Shown one piece after another: positions 61,531-64,000 of a stretch of 64,000 bases of DNA (position 1 is the stretch's first letter; the number at the start of each line of letters is the position of its first letter). Below the pieces are notes generated by a model. The model did no database searches and was not told the DNA's origin. It was given only the letters and a program-made list of their open reading frames with translations. Both the position numbers and the translations under genes were made by a program. The stretch lies in the NCBI GenBank assembly GCA_964535005.1, contig CAZHSG010000002.1, positions 1 to 64,000 of the forward strand. Reading direction: 5' to 3'. This stretch comes from 4572-104 sp964535005. Its GTDB lineage: Bacteria; Bacillota_I; Bacilli_A; Izemoplasmatales; Hujiaoplasmataceae.

Positions 61531-63342
61531 TTAATCATCTGATTCTAAAGATAAAACCGACATGAAAGCAGCTTGTGGAATTTCCACAGATCCAACTGAT
61601 TTCATTCTTTTTTTACCTTTTTTCTGTTTTTCTAACAGTTTTTTCTTTCTTGTGATATCGCCACCATAACATTTAGCTAATACATCTTTTCTCAAAGCCT
61701 TAATATTGGTTCTTGAAATAATCTTTGAACCAATTGCCGCCTGTATTGGAATCTCAAATAACTGTCTCGGAATGATTTTTTTAAGTCTTTGACAAATTTT
61801 TAATCCTCTTTGATGAGCAAAATCCTGATGAACTAAGAATGCAAGAGCATCTACTGGTTCTGAATTTAACAAGATATCAATTTTAACTAACTTTGATTCT
61901 CTGTGTCCTATTACAGTATAATCAAACGACGCATATCCTTTTGTATTTGATTTTAGTCGGTTGAAAAAGTCAAAGATAATTTCAGATAAAGGTAATTCAT
62001 ACATGATTTCTACTCTAATATCAGAGATATATTTCATGTCCTTAAAAATACCTCTTTTATATTGGCATAATTCCATGATATTACCCACATAATCATTTGG
62101 TGTAATAATTGTAGCTAATACATAGGGCTCTTCTATCTTCGTTACAACCATATTTTTAGGCATTTTGGCTGGATTATCTATTTCCAAAACTTTTCCTGAT
62201 TGAAGGTGAACTAAATAGTTAACTGATGGTGCTGTTGTTATTAAGTTTTGATTGAACTCGCGTTCCAATCTTTCCTGGAATATTTCCATATGTAACATAC
62301 CTAGGAATCCAACTCTAAAACCAAATCCTAAAGCACTTGATGATTCAGGTTGAAAAATCAATGCAGCGTCACTTAGTTTCATCTTTTTAATTGAATCTTT
62401 TAAATCTGTATAATCATCTGCGTCTACAGGGTAAACACCAGAGTATACCATAGGAGTTAAATGTCTGTATCCGGCCAATGGTTCTTCTGTTGGTGTAGTA
62501 GCGTTGGTAATAGTATCACCTACTCGAACAGATTCAATAGTTCTAATAGTCGCTGATATCCACCCAACATCTCCAGTTGTAAGTGTGTTTCTTGATTCCT
62601 CTTTTGGCGAATAGACACCTAAATCGATGACCTCAAAAATTGAATTTGTAGCCATCATTTTTATTTTGTCACCTTTGTTTACTTCACCATTCATGACTCT
62701 AATTAATGGTATTACTCCACGATAGCTATCATAGAATGAATCAAATATTAATGCTTGAAGTGGTGCTTCGGTTTCACCCTCTGGCGCTGAAATTCTATCA
62801 ACTATTGCTTCAAGAATTTTATCAACTCCAAACCCAGTTTTAGCTGATGCCAATAAACAGTCATCAGGGTTAATTCCTATAGTTTTTTCTAAATCTCGTT
62901 TACACATCTCAATATCTGCACTAGCTAAATCAATTTTATTGATAACTGGTATAATTTCCAGATCATTGTCGATGGCTAAATATACATTAGCTAAAGTTTG
63001 AGCTTCTATACCCTGAGTTGCGTCCACAACTAAGATAGCGCCCTCGCAGGCTGCTAAAGATCTAGAAACTTCATAGGTAAAATCTACATGACCTGGAGTA
63101 TCAATTAAATGAAAGATGTACTCAATACCATCATTTGCTTGATATTTAAGTTCAACTGAATTCAATTTTATTGTTATTCCACGTTCTCTTTCTAATTCCA
63201 TAGAGTCAAGAATTTGTGCCTTCATATCTCTTTTAGATACTGAATGTGTTAATTCTAGGATTCTATCTGCTAATGTAGATTTACCATGATCTATATGGGC
63301 TATAATTGAAAAGTTTCTTATGTGTTTTTGTTTAACACTCAT
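61531..63342 (-). CDS. lepA: Elongation factor 4 (LepA)
   Basis: A 603-residue translational GTPase that back-translocates or remodels stalled ribosomes. G1 is IAHIDHGKSTLADRIL, G3 is DTPGHVDFTYEVSRSL, G4 is NKIDLASAD, and the C-terminal LepA-specific domain has HQDFAHQRGLKICQRLK and CYGGDITRKKKLLEKQKKG. I chose ATG 63342, giving MSVKQKHIRNFSII, after GAGGTGATT; a GTG at 63351 overlaps that site. Confidence 0.97.
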   Translation of the reverse strand: MSVKQKHIRNFSIIAHIDHGKSTLADRILELTHSVSKRDMKAQILDSMELERERGITIKLNSVELKYQANDGIEYIFHLIDTPGHVDFTYEVSRSLAACEGAILVVDATQGIEAQTLANVYLAIDNDLEIIPVINKIDLASADIEMCKRDLEKTIGINPDDCLLASAKTGFGVDKILEAIVDRISAPEGETEAPLQALIFDSFYDSYRGVIPLIRVMNGEVNKGDKIKMMATNSIFEVIDLGVYSPKEESRNTLTTGDVGWISATIRTIESVRVGDTITNATTPTEEPLAGYRHLTPMVYSGVYPVDADDYTDLKDSIKKMKLSDAALIFQPESSSALGFGFRVGFLGMLHMEIFQERLEREFNQNLITTAPSVNYLVHLQSGKVLEIDNPAKMPKNMVVTKIEEPYVLATIITPNDYVGNIMELCQYKRGIFKDMKYISDIRVEIMYELPLSEIIFDFFNRLKSNTKGYASFDYTVIGHRESKLVKIDILLNSEPVDALAFLVHQDFAHQRGLKICQRLKKIIPRQLFEIPIQAAIGSKIISRTNIKALRKDVLAKCYGGDITRKKKLLEKQKKGKKRMKSVGSVEIPQAAFMSVLSLESDD

Positions 63343-63362
63343 ATCAATCACCTCATTGTTTC

Positions 63363-63394
63363 AAAAAAAGCATATATGTGTGTATATGCTTTTT
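63363..63394 (-). terminator. Intrinsic terminator of rnpB
   Basis: On the minus strand, GCATATA / TATATGC within an AAAAA / TTTTT extension, with a 6-nt loop and following T, just after the RNase P RNA. Confidence 0.9.
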
Positions 63395-63399
63395 AAAAT

Positions 63400-63738
63400 C
63401 AAGTTATCTGTAAGCCATGTTCTGTAGCTATATAAATATAGCCGGCAATCATTTATCTACGGCAATGCCGTCAGTTATTCGATTCAATTCTCTAATAACC
63501 ATGCCCCTACCAAAATTTGGGTTTCTAGCTTGAGGGGTTTACCCGTTTCACCCATACATATTCTGTATGATTCGTCACTGTTGCACTTTACAAATACTCT
63601 GGCCGTTAATCCATTTCTTCGCCGTCACCTTTCGGTGCCTAAACTTAGTTTCTCGTTTAGCACAATCATTACAGGCATCGCAGCCTGTGCTAGCATGGAC
63701 TTTCCTAACGCTTACGCGCTCGATTACCCAATAACTTG
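63400..63738 (-). ncRNA. rnpB: RNase P RNA (B type)
   Basis: About 339 nt on the minus strand. CAAGTTAT at the 5' end pairs with ATAACTTG at the 3' end (P1). Conserved pieces in order: GGAAAGUCCAUGCUAGCAC, CACCGAAAGGUGACGGC, GUGCAACAGUGACGA, GGUAAACCCCUCAAGC, GAAACCCAAAUUUUGG, GUAGAUAAAUGAUUGCCG, and ACAGAACAUGGCUUACAG. Close likeness to the B. subtilis RNA marks it as B type. It is the catalytic RNA that matures tRNA 5' ends. It lies 13 nt after the pnp stop and may share that transcript. The plus-strand reading frame inside it is spurious. Confidence 0.96.
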
Positions 63739-63751
63739 ATATTTTATTTTG

Positions 63752-64000
63752 TTATTTTTTTATTTCAGTTTTTACAACAATTGTTTTAACTACTTTTACT
63801 TCTTTTTTTACTTCCGTTTTAACAACTGGTTTTTTCACTTCTTTTTTCACTTCTTTTTTTACTTCAGTTTTAATAACTGATTTTTTCACTGCAGTTAAAA
63901 CTGCTTTTCTAGACAAGTCAACTCTACCTTTGTCATCAACACCGATGCATTTAACTTGAATTACATCTCCAAGTTTAACAATATCTTCAACTTTTTCCAC
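63752..64000 (-). CDS. pnp: Polynucleotide phosphorylase, C-terminal end (partial)
   Basis: Only the last 82 codons are inside the window; the gene continues beyond 64000. The first part (VEKVEDIVKLGDVIQVKCIG, then DDKGRVDLSRKAVL) is the end of an S1 RNA-binding domain as in PNPase. A tail of about 40 residues follows, built of repeated KKEVKK and VKTEVKK units, far more basic than usual PNPase ends. Another S1 protein is possible, but the RVDLSRKAVL ending is typical of PNPase, the 3'-5' exoribonuclease of the RNA degradosome. Confidence 0.78.
   Translation of the reverse strand: MEKVEDIVKLGDVIQVKCIGVDDKGRVDLSRKAVLTAVKKSVIKTEVKKEVKKEVKKPVVKTEVKKEVKVVKTIVVKTEIKK

Noticed and set aside
63530..63739. 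69-codon plus-strand reading frame
   Set aside because: It lies inside the RNase P RNA on the opposite strand.
1..64000. Reassigned code with TGA as Trp
   Set aside because: No internal TGA is needed in any gene, conserved Trp residues are all TGG, and two genes end properly at TGA.

Overview
The window is a gene-dense, AT-rich bacterial chromosome segment. Almost every gene lies on the minus strand; the only clear plus-strand genes are a protease lipoprotein, an alpha/beta hydrolase, a queuosine-precursor transporter and a pair of giant coiled-coil proteins. FtsZ/SepF/YggT, T-box leaders, a B-type RNase P RNA, RadC, YmfF/YmfH-like peptidases, EngB and RuvB all point to a low-GC Firmicute or a deep Mollicutes-related lineage (Acholeplasma/Izemoplasma-like; this placement is inference). 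Trp is written TGG throughout. Only two of the stop codons I checked are TGA, so the standard code holds but TGA is avoided.

Layout. 1-4462: a giant membrane protein with near-identical 177-residue tandem repeats, cut by the window edge, divergent from a trypsin-like lipoprotein (4632-5489). 5486-12300: a probable operon of a TetR-type regulator fused to what looks like a degenerate ABC ATPase, an ABC-2 permease, a GH36 alpha-galactosidase and a GH2 beta-glycosidase, with a palindromic operator in front. 12384-17127: thyA-folA-plsC-two chromate-transporter halves-PAP2 phosphatase-YcxB-like protein. 17229-20706: ssb, then glpK-DUF3137-lemA. 20798-22894: monoglyceride-lipase-like hydrolase and a membrane diguanylate cyclase. 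23081-28384: a valine T-box operon (Nudix-valS-folC-radC). 28300-32214: ymfF-ymfH-engB-methyltransferase. 32250-34185: deoC-membrane protein-deoD. 34319-37334: ileS with an isoleucine T-box.

37358-43189: a long operon mgtE-mgtE-nucleotidyltransferase-yhbY-surE-small membrane protein-yggS-sepF-yggT. 43245-46176: pduL-tgt-ftsZ. 46240-47012: a preQ1-I riboswitch controlling a queuosine-precursor transporter. 47081-48423: two unknown envelope proteins. 48743-48847: a 34-residue basic peptide gene with its own promoter and terminator. 49010-51453: Smr protein, queA and ruvB. 51519-57967: a two-gene operon of 1150- and 975-residue coiled-coil proteins of unknown function. 58035-61242: hemW-xerD-deoB. 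61531-64000: lepA, rnpB and the end of pnp.

Together these genes cover deoxynucleoside catabolism (deoC, deoD, deoB), folate/thymidylate supply (thyA, folA, folC), queuosine salvage (transporter, tgt, queA, with no synthesis genes seen here), division (ftsZ, sepF, yggT), translation and repair. The least explained parts are the coiled-coil pair, the repeat-rich membrane protein and the regulator/pseudo-ATPase fusion.
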